Source: Anthoceros angustus
Lineage: Eukaryota; Streptophyta; Anthocerotopsida; Anthocerotales; Anthocerotaceae
DNA: 64,000 bases
Reading direction: 5' to 3'
NCBI GenBank assembly: GCA_010909165.1
Contig: VJWM01000011.1
Span: forward strand, 930,001-994,000
Shown here one piece after another: positions 12,527-23,893 of the stretch (positions are counted from its first letter, which is position 1; every line of letters starts with the position of its first letter). The position numbers and the translations under genes are program-made. The notes under the pieces were generated by a model. That model ran no database searches. It worked only from the letters and a program-made list of their open reading frames with translations, and was not told the origin of the DNA.

Positions 12527-15500
12527 CTACCTGGTTCTGATGGTGTCATTGGCGAATATCACATCTGGATTTCGGATGTGAGGATTGAGGGCTGCCACTT
12601 CCTTCCACTTTGAACCTGTTCCATGTACCCTGGATGATATGCTCCACAAAGACTCACCCTGTTTTACCTTTGTTTTTGATGGAGCAGGCTGCTTAGACTT
12701 GATGGCAGGATGCTTCTGTGTCTTGCCCATGCCATTGGCAACAAGCCATCGTGAGCCTGACTGTTGTTGCTTCTGATTTCCCCATCCCTTGGACTCCTTC
12801 TTTTTCTCGTCCTCGCTCGGCGTGAGACCAGACATTGTCACGTTTGTGATTTTAAACACGGGGGCTTGAACCTCAGCTTCTACCTTTGCTTTCTCAGGTT
12901 CATCCTCCTCTTCACTGTTTCCTTTTAAGGAAACCCGTCTTCCAATTCTTGGTTTGGGAGGAATGAGAACCCTCTCAGCCTGCACAAGTGCCATCATTGG
13001 AGCACCAACTGGCTCGAAATTCCTCAGAGGATCTCGAAGCTGCACTAACATAGCCAGTGTTAATGTGTCACCCATACAACCGCCAGCACCGAAGCTTGCC
13101 TTTGCTCCTGGAACACCTTGCCTTCCCCTTATCTTTTCCTGCTCACTCTTTTGGTTCAAGACAACAAGCTCTCTGTGATCCTTATGTACAGCATGATGGG
13201 CTGCCAGAAGAGCCAGTGTGTTTTCGTTTGCATCAGGCTCATCGTACACTCCAGCATCCAGACGCATCCACTCCTCCAGGGAAATGGCCATGGACATTAA
13301 TCCATCCACGTCACCGGACTGCTTGTCGTCTGAAGGTCGCACACCCTCCACTAAGGGCAGTGCTGCAACCCCCTCTAGCATACCGATACCCCTTCCTTTC
13401 CTTGGCACAGCACCTTCGATGGCCTGCAGCTGTTCCCATGAAATTGCATCCACATTGTAAGGGGCAGTTTCTTCTGTCATTTCAGCCTGTATCTTCAGAC
13501 CCTCCATGGCAAGAGACTCAATTTTCTGCATTGCCATGGGTGCGAGCTCCTCAAGGGAGACATTGTCATCATAAGCTTCTAAATCACCGGCTCTTCCCCA
13601 CCTCCCACTTGCACCCAAGGCAGGGCTGCTGAGGCCCCTAGATCCGCCTCGAGTGCTCAAAGCTCCCATACCCCCGTACTCTAGGCTTAGCCCCGTTCCT
13701 GTTTCACCTGGGGGCAAAGCATACCTGTATATGGCAACACACACCAGGGATTAGCTGTAACTTTTGCAAGACAGGAAGGTGTAATACAAGTCTGGAAAAC
13801 AAGGATACCAGTGGAGGAGATCTACGCAGACAAGTGACGTACCCATTAGCAGACACATAAGATATTCCATTGCGATGATTAGCACCCTCAAGGGCCATCA
13901 AACCCTCTGAGGCAACCAGTTCCACACTCTTTCCTGATATATCTTCCAGTGGCATCGCCCTCATGGCTTGTATCGCCATGTTTTCCACCCCTGAAGCTGC
14001 CATCCGGCGGAGAATGTCTACAGAGCTGGACCCCATCTCTGCAGGAACTACCACCGGCTTCGACACCTGCATAACTAACTTGCCGCTTATGTTGCTCGAC
14101 TGAAAATGCATGGGACTCATGGCCCGCAGGGAACCCCCATCTCTGGTAGCCACAATAGATCCAATATTTGGGGCAAGAGGAGGAGCATCAGGTAGCCCCA
14201 TTAAGAATGGGTTGCTACCGTAGGAAGCACTGTATGCATGTGCCGACTTCTTTGGTGGAGAAGCCTCAAAAGCTTTCTCGTTCAAGCCCCATTCTGCCAT
14301 GAGAGCTTCAGTCTCTTCATCTTCAATTATTTTGGCACGGGACTTGCTGCGCATGGCCTGATCTGCCTTTTTCAGTTCGGTCTCAGCCGCCTCCATGAAC
14401 ACTGCCAACTCAGCATCCTCGTCCTCAAAAAAGCTTGCATCAGGCTCTGCTGACACTTTTGGTGTAGCAGGGTCTAGGTCATCGATAAGCTCCTCAAGAT
14501 TCAAACCCTCGCCGATCTCATCATCCAGTTTGAACTCTGGCACAAACGTATCACCGAAACCGAGAGCTGACATGCTGGGACTGAGCTCCTGCTCGAACTG
14601 CTTCAGTAGTAGCGCCCGTGGGGAATTAGAGTCGCTTCCAGCAATGGATGCCGTGGGTTCATCGCTCTCCAACATGTCAAGAAACTCTCCGGCGACCAAG
14701 TCAACCTCATCGTCTAGGTCACCCACTTCCTCTGGTGCGTCCAGAAAGACTTCATCAGCAAGATCATGGGGTGACACCTCCTCCTTTTGGTTCACCAGCA
14801 CATTCCCGAACAAGATTGGAGAATCTTGGCGAGGTGCCTCCTGTTCACCATCATCATACCTCAAAATCTCATCAACATCAGGTTCCGCATCCACAAATTT
14901 GCCATGCACCATATGGTCCACCGTCACCTCCCTGCTCATAACATTCAGTGGCACCTCAATCTCATCTACAGACACTCCATCTTCGACTTTGTGGACTACT
15001 TCAGGCTTGTCATCCGGCACTACTAATTCAGCCTCACTATTCAAAGCCATTTCGAACTTCTCCAGCTCCAGCCTGAGAGAATTCACCTCCTTAACATCTC
15101 CTTCCTCCTCCTCCTCCTCCTCCACCACCACCACCTCCTCCTCCACCTCTCCTACTCCTTCTTGCGATGCAACAAGCACCTCCACCGGTTCCTCAACCAC
15201 CACAGCTTTCACTTCCTGCGGCACAGGCAATTCCTCCTCTGCCACCTCCGGCACTGGCTCCGGCTCTGGTTCAGGCTCAACGGTCTTCTCCTCCGGCTCT
15301 GGCTCAAGCTCCCCCTCTTCCTCAAAAACATGGTCACGAACAACATGCTCCAACTCACTCCCCACCCTGGCATGCACAACAGTCTCAGGCAGAGTCCCCA
15401 ACTCCACCCCCCGATCCTCCACCACAAACTCAGGTTCCTCCTCAGAGCTCCCGTACTCCGGCTGAGCCTCTTTCCTTTGCACCACAGCCGGAGGCACAAA

Positions 15501-17067
15501 CGGATGCAGAGCCATAGCAGCCTGAGCCATAGCAGCCTGAGCCTTAGCAGCCTGAGCCTTAGCAGCCTGAGCCTTAGCAGCCTGTGCCTTAGCAGCCTGT
15601 GCCTTAGCAGCCTGTGCCTTAGCGGCCTGAGCCTTAGCGGCCTGAGCCTTAGCGGCCTGCACCTGCTGAGCCTCCTGGATCTGCGCCTGAACCTTTAGCT
15701 TCCCTTCCAGCTGCTGGGCAAAGGCCTTGGACCGCATATCCCCACCACCTCCCCTTGGAGGCAACCCATTAAGCCTCACATCCAGCTTATACACCTTATC
15801 CTCCACACTCTCATCCAGACTCAAGTGCTCCATCCCCAGATACTCATTCAAGTCCGGCTCCGACATCGCAGGCGACAAATGCGCATCAGAGGGCCGCATC
15901 CTGGGCGTCCCACTAGCCGAATTGGGCAGGCTGCTGAAGGACCGCACCGCCCTCCTCGTCGGGCTCTCCGGAAACCTGGAACTGGAGTTAGTGAGCGGAG
16001 TCCTACTCCCCCCCTCCTTCCCCCCATCCACAATCTCGTACCCAAAGCTCACCAGCAACGTCCCCCCCCTGGCCTTCCCGGTAAGCGGAAAGCTACTCCC
16101 AGCCCCCGGCCCACCATCCTCCCCGTCCAGCGTCTCCGGCAACAGCTTCGTAAGATCCAGCCGGTGCTTCCCCAGCTGCAGCTCCTCCGCATCCAACGCC
16201 ACAACGCTGAGCGTGAAGCTCTTGCTCATGTACTTCAACCCGCTCCCCTTCCCCTCCCTCGACCCGTACACCGTGCTCCTGATCTGCAGCGTCTCCTGGA
16301 AATCAGCAGCCCCCTGGAAAACCCGCACGGGAGCCGTCTGCGCCCCGGCCTCCTTCCTCCTGCAGGCCACCGCCAGGCGCATCCCGTTCATCCCCGCCGG
16401 CATGCCCTCGATCCCGTGCACGTGCAGCGTGAAGACGCAATTGAACCTCTGCTGCCCAATGTGCGCCAGCGCGCGGAACGGCTTCCAGTTCCGCCACCCG
16501 CCCTTCTTCTCCAGCGGGGCCTCCAGCTTCTTGCTGAAGTCCAGATTGTCCTGCAGCCATGCGGGGAAATTGGTCACCTCGGGGAGCTGCTTCTCGAAGC
16601 CCTGCGAGTGCCAGGGCTGCAGAACCCGCCCTCCTTGCTGCTGCTGCCCTTGCTGCTGCCCTTGCTGCTGTCCCTGCTGCTGCTGCTGCAGCCTCTGCTG
16701 CCCGTGCTGCTGCCGGATGTGCTCGTCGAAGTTCTTGAGCACGTCGGCCTCGGCCTGCCGGAGCTGGGCGGCCTGGAGCCGATCACCGGGCTCCCGGACA
16801 AAGAGAGGTGGGGACGGGGCGGCGGCGGGGCGGGGGCGGGGTCCCTTCCCGGCCGGTCTCGGGGGCCTGGGGCCGGGCCGGGCCTGCTCCTCCTCTGATG
16901 GGCGATGGGACCTCCTTCCTGACGGGGGGCGGGGCCGCGTGGCCGCCCAAATGGGGGCTGCTGCGGTACAGAGCCTGGCTCAGGGCTTCCAGCTCCTGCA
17001 GCAGCTGCCCACCAGGCTCGGCTCTCCTGCCGCCCAGCGACGGCGACGACGGGGCCGAGCTCACCAT
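12527..17067 (-). CDS. PMI1-like NT-C2 domain protein (plastid-movement family), 1433 aa
   Basis: PMI1 relatives in flowering plants organise actin-dependent chloroplast and nuclear positioning. Reading down the minus strand, exons are 17067-16912, 16790-13843 and 13724-12527. The N terminus has the family motif QLLQELEALSQALYRSS (about 21-37). A glutamine-rich stretch follows, then the NT-C2 (EEIG1/EHBP1-type) domain at about 150-325, starting WKPFRALAHIGQQRFNC. The middle is acidic and repetitive, including about ten AKAQA repeats (plus-strand 15513-15662). The C terminus carries SGSRWLVANGMGK and a LysM-like ending (GESLWSISSRVHGTGSKW then HIRNPDVIFANDTI). The first intron (16791-16911) uses a weak GTCCCA donor in very GC-rich DNA but is the only GT/AG solution I found that keeps frame; a sequencing error there is possible. 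Met at 17067 is chosen because it lies shortly before the motif. Confidence 0.88.
15513..15662 (-). repeat. 15-bp in-frame repeat encoding AKAQA units in the PMI1-like protein
   Basis: About ten copies of a 15-bp unit (plus-strand AGCCTGAGCCTTAGC) encode alternating A-K-A-Q-A, with two units changed to A-M-A-Q-A. The array lies between the NT-C2 domain and the acidic region. Being a multiple of three, length changes keep frame. It probably forms an alanine-rich helix. Confidence 0.9.
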
Positions 17068-19850
17068 CTCTTCCTCGCCTCGGCTTGCCCCCTTCCCCGG
17101 CTCAGACTGCTCTACCTTGCCAGCATCCTGCTGCTCCCGGGGGGCTGCAATGCGGCCGATCTTGGCCCCATGCGCAAGCGACGCTGACGGGGGTGGTGGT
17201 GGGTTGTTGGGGCCGGGGCATGCCAGCCGCTGCACCTCGACTGCCGGCACTTGTGGCTGGGAAGCACCTTCTCTTCCTGTCCAGAGAGACGGAGGCCTTG
17301 ACGCTGACGCAAGCAAGCAAGGCAGAGAGGCGAGGCGAGGCGAGGCGGGGCGAGAGACACAGAAGCGAGAGAGCCGGCCAAGGCCAGCTTGCCGAGGGGC
17401 TAGCAAACACCCATCCACCCACTCACCGGCCTCTCACACTAACTCTAGACCTGGGTTACGCTAACCTGAGTCAGCCGACCTGTGCTGGTGGGGACGGACG
17501 TCCTCGAACCGAGGGCTCCCCGCCGCTGGCCAGTGCGCGCCCGCTGCTTTCTTTATTTCAAATTTGGTTTGCTTGCACCCTCCGAGTCCTGCTCCACCAC
17601 CACCACCACCATGACCACCAAGTGGGGCCGACCCACCACGTCAGTATTTATCTCTACCGGATAACTAACTACCTACAGTACCCCTTTACCACCCTCCTGG
17701 GCTGTTTTCTTGATGATAATTCATCGAATTACATCTTAAACTCTTTTGAGGTTCAAAATATTAGAATTAAATTAAATTAAGGCTTCTCCCAATGATTTTG
17801 CTTCCAACGAGATATCACATGCCCAAAACCATCCAAACATGAAACAGCGAAGTTGATCCATACAACTCCACTTGGCCATGAACAACTCCGTCTATGGCAA
17901 GTTTGGAGATTAAGAACATTGTAAGCCAATTTTCCTATGCACCCACAGCATCTACAAGTACTCACAACACGAAACGTTGGACGAAAGAGCACCAAACTTT
18001 TCATTGCTGCGATCCAAACGTGAGACTCCATCACAAAACTGCTCACAACACGAAACATCGAACAAAAGAGCACTAAACTTTTCATTGCTACGATCCAAAC
18101 GTGAGACTCCATCACAAAACTGCTGGCCCAGAACAAGCAGTGAAGCGGCGGTGTTGGGGGACGCGTCCACGAACTCCCACTCCATGTGCACAAACACCGT
18201 CCCATGGTTACCGTACACGCACCGACTGGCCGACTCCCTGCATTCTTGGGAATGCTTGGTAATCATCCCTTCCTGACCTAGCTCATGGGAGTGATGTGGC
18301 CCTGCATACTACGGTACGCGGTCATTGAGGAGGAACCGAGATAGGTCCTTCCTCTCTCATAGTTGCAGATTCTAAGCTCCTGAAAGAAGCGGGGATGGAG
18401 TTTTCAATACATTCTCACATCGATTTAAACGAGCATTCGGTGTCTAATTTTTTTGTGCTTTGGATGGGAGGAGGGAGCAGGCCATTTTATACAACCTTCG
18501 GGAAAAAATCAAATTTTTCCAATACCATGTTGCCCGCGTGAGCCTCAATAGCAATAGAACGACTCAATATGAGTCTTGAGTCGTTATGTCCTTTAATGCT
18601 TACGTACATATCGATGGCAAGCTTGTCTTCGTGCATGATTGAAGTTTGTCCACATGGGGGGCCCACGAGGGACAACCTCCAACTTCAGCAAGTGTGGCAC
18701 AAGGAATAGGAGACACGATCCTTAAGCGCTGGATGTGGTGCTAATTGGGTTTTGTATTTTCAAGCTGGTGTAAAAAAAACTATTTATGTGGTTAGTCTAC
18801 CAAATAAACACTTAGTATGCTAAGCTTTTAAACATTGAAGAAGGTGCCTCTTTAAATAAGATATCCTGTGATTTAGTAAAATATGTTGTTATTGGATTGG
18901 ACAACCAATTGGTTGATTTTTTGATGATGTGGGTCTTTCATAGAGTGGTTAGTCTTTCATATGCAAGCAACAACGCAAGGCCCTTGTCATACAAAGGTAG
19001 CCCAGGTAATTAATGCTACTAAAGCTCACGTGAGTGGTAGATTGTCATGTGAAGTGCGACTTTGTACAAGCTCCTACTATCCACACCACATATCATGTGA
19101 AGTCCTATGGTTTAATATTATGCGTGCAACTTTGAAACTAGTTGTTGTCCATCGATACTCACCATGTGATTAACCTTCTCAAATGACTGTCACATCGTAT
19201 CAATCTTGATACAATCACCGTGTAACTAATCTTCTCAAATGACTTGTCACATTGCATCAAACTTGATATAAAGCTACTTCCAAAGACTTGATCCACATGA
19301 GTGTATTTAACAGCGTTTGTATTGAAGGGGCTTTGTCTACCTAAATAAAACCCAATCTCTTCTCCTAACTTACCACCGAACTCATAAGCAACCCTATTAG
19401 AAAGGGCAGCCTATGTTACAATCATTGTTGCAATTTTATGTTACACTTTTAGATTGCAACATGCTTTGGAGGCTTGGTATTAAGTTGGTCACTTTCTTTC
19501 CTATGTGGTGCCATCATCTTAACACAAACCTGGCTCTCTCTCCTACCACCTCACCCTCGTAATTACACCCCCTCTCTCCCCCCTATCATCCTCCTCTCTT
19601 TATTATACCCCTTTCGGAGAACTATTTGTTATGTTTCACCCTGCTCTCTTCATTGCACCCTCTCTTGACAACTATTTGTTCATGTCGCCTGTACCAAAAC
19701 ATCACTATAACATGGTCTAGCAACTCTCACATTTCCCTCCTATCTCCTAACTTCACCATTGCTTTATCAATGTTTTTACTTGACCATAGCTATTCATGGG
19801 TTGAAGACTCACTTTTTTTTTGGTTTCAACCAGTCCTACAATGATAATAA
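17068..19850. other. Upstream region of the PMI1-like gene and AT-rich spacer
   Basis: The GC-rich part to about 17.6 kb is probably the PMI1-like promoter and 5' leader; it contains GAGGCGAGGCGAGG runs near 17.33 kb. Beyond 17.7 kb the DNA becomes AT-rich with no supportable gene. It contains a two-copy repeat at 17961-18123 and a weak 60-bp duplication near 19155-19275 (copies share CTTCTCAAATGACT and ATCAA-CTTGATA). Confidence 0.5.
17961..18123. repeat. Tandem duplication, 81-bp unit, two copies
   Basis: Copies start CTCACAACACGAAAC at 17961 and 18042 and share GATCCAAACGTGAGACTCC and TCACAAAACTGCT. A minus-strand frame reads through both copies (27 residues per unit) within a 104-codon ORF (17952-18266). 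I do not recognise that product. Confidence 0.85.
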
Positions 19851-20249
19851 ATGTGCACCCTTCCATTGTGCACTTATATTCATGATGAAATTGGTAATGA
19901 TATTGTTGCACCACTTGTGGCTACAAAGGAGTTTCTCAATAGGCTAGAGGTCGATGTGGTCGTTCCTCGAGCATTCTGGCTTGGAAAGGATCCTAGTAGG
20001 GAGCACATATTGATTATGACTTATCATTCTATAGATGATCGCCTCCAGATTATGAAGGCTGGGTCTATATTACGGACAACTCAGTTATCAATGAGGATCT
20101 TACACCATTACAATGGAAGACTAAGAAGGAGAAGTTACCCGCTTTCAGAGCAGCTCGTGTTGCAGGTCAAGTGGCTTTCTTTCGTGGGGATGAATTGGTG
20201 GTATTTGGCCCTCATTCACGCAATTTCATTGACACTGTTGATTGATTGA
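19851..20249 (+). pseudogene. Broken ORF of unknown origin
   Basis: An open frame starts IHDEIGNDIVAPLVATKEF and runs through VPRAFWLGKDPSREHI. It then appears to continue in a different frame (PLQWKTKKEKLPAFRAARV, then GDELVVFGPHSRNFIDTVD and a stop near 20246) after a shift around 20010 and one in-frame stop. The protein-like composition on both sides suggests a decayed coding sequence, perhaps from a mobile or viral element. No family could be assigned. A related terminal motif follows 90 bp downstream. Confidence 0.3.
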
Positions 20250-20333
20250 AGATTATTTGTCTTGTTTGAATTTTACGTTTACATTCATCCAGACTAATTT
20301 ACCGCAATCTGTGTAGTCATCATATTTCAGTCC

Positions 20334-20390
20334 CATGACGGAAATCCGTCCTTAGTGGACTTAAATAAAATTCTTTTTCTTCTTTTTGTC
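20334..20390 (+). repeat. Dispersed terminal motif, copy 1
   Basis: CCATGACGGAAATCCGTCC then TTAGTGGACTTAAATAAAATTC and a T/C-rich tail closely resembles the stretch at 22119-22170. Each contains AATAAA and a pyrimidine-rich tract, so they look like 3' ends of one repeat family or of related transcripts. Copy 1 lies just after the broken ORF. Confidence 0.5.
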
Positions 20391-22118
20391 TTACTCAGGC
20401 ACTCTAATGTAACTTCCATCCCTTGCCCCTAACCAAGTACTCCTATACGTATTCCATAATATTATGTTATACTGTATAATATTCTATTATTAATTACATA
20501 TTATATTAAGGTATAAATTACTTATCAGTCGGGCCATCATGCCAAACGTTAAAATTTAGCTTAGCACCCATCAATACTCACTGCTAGTATAGACCGAGAT
20601 CAAACCCTCAACTTCCTAATTGTAAGAAATATGACTTAACCAATCCACTATTTTAGTTGGAGCATTAAGATCCTGGGATTTATTTATACGAAAAACCTAA
20701 ACATAATATTATTTGCCTATGTCTAAGTTCGTGGGCATGGTTCGGAGTGTCAAGTCCCTACTGGAATGGGCCAAGACCCATTCCATGATGTGATTTCCTA
20801 CCTCAAAATTTTATTTAATGCGTAACCAGACTGTGATGTGACGTTAGAGAAGGCGATGCTAGTAGGGCAGGGTCTTGGGTTAATAGGGAGTGACAAGGCC
20901 GGTGCGCGGTAGGAGGGATGTGTTTGGAGGGCCAGATCCGGGTGCTGTAGCACGGAGAAGGGCGAGTGTACTGTCACCAGCAAGTAATAGACATGTGTTG
21001 AGTGTGGACAATGAAAACAATGCAAGGGAGTGGAAGAGGTGGGTGCAGAGGGAGAACAATAGTAGAGCAGCCACAGCAGCCAGGGTCGAGGCAGGGGCAA
21101 AAAGGCGCGTAATGGACATGAGGCAGTTGTCTAGGGGGAGATAAAAGAGGGAAGACTAGGGGGGAACATTCAGGTTCGTTAAAGAAGAGCCAAGTCGGCC
21201 TCGTGGTCGTGGGGGCACGTAATGGCGGTGGCGCAGAGGAGAACATGGAGGTAGAAGAGGAGGCAGTCGATGAAATTCAAGATGTACCTTTTTAGGAGGC
21301 ACTGGATAGAGAAAAATAAGTTGTTGTGCTAGAAATTTGGGACATAAAGATGCGTCGAGATTTGCACAAATGGTAAATACAAAGTACCATATAATGAACA
21401 TATACAGACTAGCATACGTATGTAACTCGTATGACATACACATTTATTACATACAAAATATAATATGTTCGTACATATATCATTGAAAATATGGTACCGT
21501 ATATGTCACCGTAAATGATACAAGTATAGTACGAAGAACGTATTGATATGGTTATTTATGTGTGGTGGTATTGATGGGCGTATTAGTAGTAACGACTATG
21601 TAAAACTTGGTATTCCATAGGGCAAAAGTAAAAAGAGAATGGTAGATGGGGAGGAGGTTCGGTACCAAGCCTAGAAAAGTGTTCCCAGACTTTTCTTGTA
21701 ACACTTTATGTATTGCAATCTTATTGCAATCTTGAGCGAGGACAAAAGCACCTCTCACTTCATCTCAACATAATTGCAACACCCTTGCAACATGATTGCA
21801 ACAAAAGCGCTGGTCTGGTTTCCAAGCCAAAGTGTAACAAGGGGCCCAAAAAGCGTTACGTAGCCCCAAAATTGCAACATGAGTGTTACCTTCAGGGGTC
21901 CAAATCTTAACATAAAGTGTAACATACACTCATTTCTAGTAGGGCAACTCACCTCATTTAAGACGTGCCTATGGTGCTCTTGCGGGTGGAGGTGGTTGAG
22001 CTGCTCTAGCAACGGCTATATATGCAGCCCTAGGCGAGCTATGTAGCCTAGAGGGAGTGGATGCCCATGGTGCTAGTAGCTTACGCACACAATGGTATAA
22101 GTTGTCACGTACCAAGTT
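20391..22118. other. AT-rich spacer without recognised genes
   Basis: Mostly AT-rich with GC-rich patches at 20.88-21.27 kb. Plus- and minus-strand ORFs of 65-100 codons overlap there, but none resembles a known protein or has an exon context. Confidence 0.4.
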
Positions 22119-22170
22119 CCATGATTGCAATTCGTCCTCAGTGGACTAAAATAAAGTTCTTCTTCTTCTA
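22119..22170 (+). repeat. Dispersed terminal motif, copy 2
   Basis: CCATGATTGCAATTCGTCC then TCAGTGGACTAAAATAAAG and a TTCTTCTTCT tract match copy 1 at 20334-20390 with a few substitutions and a small indel. The two are in the same orientation, 1.8 kb apart. Confidence 0.5.
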
Positions 22171-22540
22171 ATGGTCGGAGGTTTTGCAAGCGAAGAAGGG
22201 TGTCCTCCTTGAATGAATAAGGATTAGAACCTCCCACCGAGGTTATACGTACCATTAGTGTACACGAAATATATGTTTCCTCCTCGGATGATTGGAATCC
22301 CCATTTTCTTTAACTTCAAGATTAGAAAAAGAGTTTTCTTGGTCTTCGAGATTAAAAACCTTCACGCGGACTATAAGTGCTAATAGTCTACACGAAGTAA
22401 AATATATGTGCGAATAGTCTCTTTTTTCTATATCTTTCAATTATCTTATGCTTTTTTAAAGTCTAACCTATTATAACTTCAACTCACTTCTTCGTCAAGG
22501 ATTTGTAGGAAAAAATAAATATTATATTATATTTGATATT

Positions 22541-23128
22541 ATGGATGTTCATACATCAAAAATTGAGATGGAGGAGCAACAAGGACTGCATCTTGAAGTT
22601 CGACGACTAATAGAGCTTGCTCAAGAGAAACAAGCTTCAAATAACCTGGAAGAGGCTAATTCTTTACTATGTCAAGTATTACAACTCCAACCCAGTTCAG
22701 AAAATGCTGCGCACATGTCTGCCATTTTGAATGTGGAGATTGCAGCACAAAGAACAACAAGTACCAATATGGAACGGTGGTGGCATATCCTTGGCATCAA
22801 CCCCAACGCAGATGACAACACAGTCAATACACATTATAGAAAATTAGCTCTTCAATTACATCCGGACAAAAACAAGTATGCTGGAGCAGAAAATGCTTTC
22901 AAATTGATTTTGGAGGCCAAAAATGGTATTCTTGCCAAGAATCCTGCAGATCTTATCATGAAGAGTTCTTTTAAAGAGTATGAGATTAAGGTTGGTAAGA
23001 GTCATCATGTTAGACGTAAAAGTAATAAATCAAGGCGAGAGGCAGAGATGTGTTCTTATCCACTACATGGTCGAAGAGGTCATTGTCGTAAATGTAAGAT
23101 GAATATGAATTCTAAATCTTTAGAGTAA
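22541..23128 (+). CDS. Short J-domain (DnaJ-like) protein, 195 aa
   Basis: A single-exon ORF. Residues 1-75 resemble the helical N-terminal module of plant J proteins that usually end in a DUF3444 domain (paired motifs around EAN and LQLQPSSENAAHMSAIL). The J-domain spans about 77-135, starting ERWWHILGINP and including the Hsp70-activating HPD at 107-109 and the NKYAGAENAF loop. After it comes only a short basic, Cys/His-containing tail; the large DUF3444 part is absent. It is AT-rich compared with the other genes here. It could be a genuine short J protein, which would stimulate Hsp70 ATPase, or a truncated copy of a longer gene. Start and stop are intact. Confidence 0.65.
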   Translation: MDVHTSKIEMEEQQGLHLEVRRLIELAQEKQASNNLEEANSLLCQVLQLQPSSENAAHMSAILNVEIAAQRTTSTNMERWWHILGINPNADDNTVNTHYRKLALQLHPDKNKYAGAENAFKLILEAKNGILAKNPADLIMKSSFKEYEIKVGKSHHVRRKSNKSRREAEMCSYPLHGRRGHCRKCKMNMNSKSLE

Positions 23129-23137
23129 TATTTTTTA

Positions 23138-23257
23138 TAACTACTTAAAAATATGAAATATTATTTACGTTCTTATATTGAACTAGCTGCTGTATTGTAA
23201 CTACTTGAAAATATGAAATATTATTTACGTTCTTGGATTGAACTAGCTGCTGTATTG
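23138..23257. repeat. Tandem duplication, 60-bp unit, just after the J-domain gene
   Basis: TAACTACTT(A/G)AAAATATGAAATATTATTTACG then TTGAACTAGCTGCTGTATTG is present twice, starting at 23138 and 23198, with two or three differences. It lies 10 bp after the J-protein stop, so it is probably in its 3' UTR. Confidence 0.85.
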
Positions 23258-23893
23258 ACCAACGTAATACGATATGGTCTTATCATATATTTAGGCATTT
23301 TTATACGATCTTTATCTCTCTTAACTTAATTCTGCATTCAATGCGGGGACTAACATCAAGATCTTTACAATGATTTAAACCGAGGATGCTCGATTTTTGG
23401 CAACTTCATTCCATGATTTCCTCAAGGGATTTTCGGTTCCGTGTAGAGGATTTTCTAAGAGATCTCGTCTCTTTCAAGATAAGAACCCTTAGTCAAAATT
23501 CACATCCTGTTGACGATATAGTGCTCTGTCACCCTGATCCATCAAGGCGTAAGCGACATCTTGTTTTAGGTATCCGAATTGCATCTCTTGAAATTCGTGC
23601 TCGTCTATAATGCACAGCGCATTTACATATGTCCATGAACTCTAGTTTCCATTTCACTTGAATGGATTACCCGTTCGGCTGGCAAGTTCCGTGAAGCGAG
23701 GGTTCACGCTCAGCCAACTGCCAACGGTCCGCGTTCACGAAGCTCAAGGGCGAGCCCACGCAGAATCTCGAGTGTGCAAGCGAATTGCATTCGCCTGCCA
23801 TCCTACCCCTTTGTGCCAGTGGCCCTGTAGCTACTCCTCGGGCGCGAGGATGGCACCCGCGGTTCTGTGTGTTTGAATTTTTAGATTGCCAGG
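23258..23893. other. Spacer and SPAG17 leader
   Basis: No gene is recognised. A 74-codon ORF (23386-23610) has no family features. The end is GC-rich and probably the SPAG17 promoter and 5' leader; TTTTTAG at about 23879-23885, shortly before the ATG, could be the acceptor of a leader intron. Confidence 0.45.

Noticed and set aside
14395-15465. 356-codon plus-strand ORF, very serine/threonine-rich
   Set aside because: It is antisense to the acidic, repetitive exon of the PMI1-like gene; Ser/Thr richness mirrors Glu/Ala codons on the true strand.
15727-17187. 486-codon plus-strand ORF
   Set aside because: Antisense to the NT-C2 exon and GC-rich leader of the PMI1-like gene, with no family resemblance and low-complexity Cys/Ser runs.
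17595-17625. Run encoding HHHHHHDHQ
   Set aside because: A CCACCACCACCATGACCACC microsatellite in the PMI1-like upstream region; the polyhistidine is only one reading of it.
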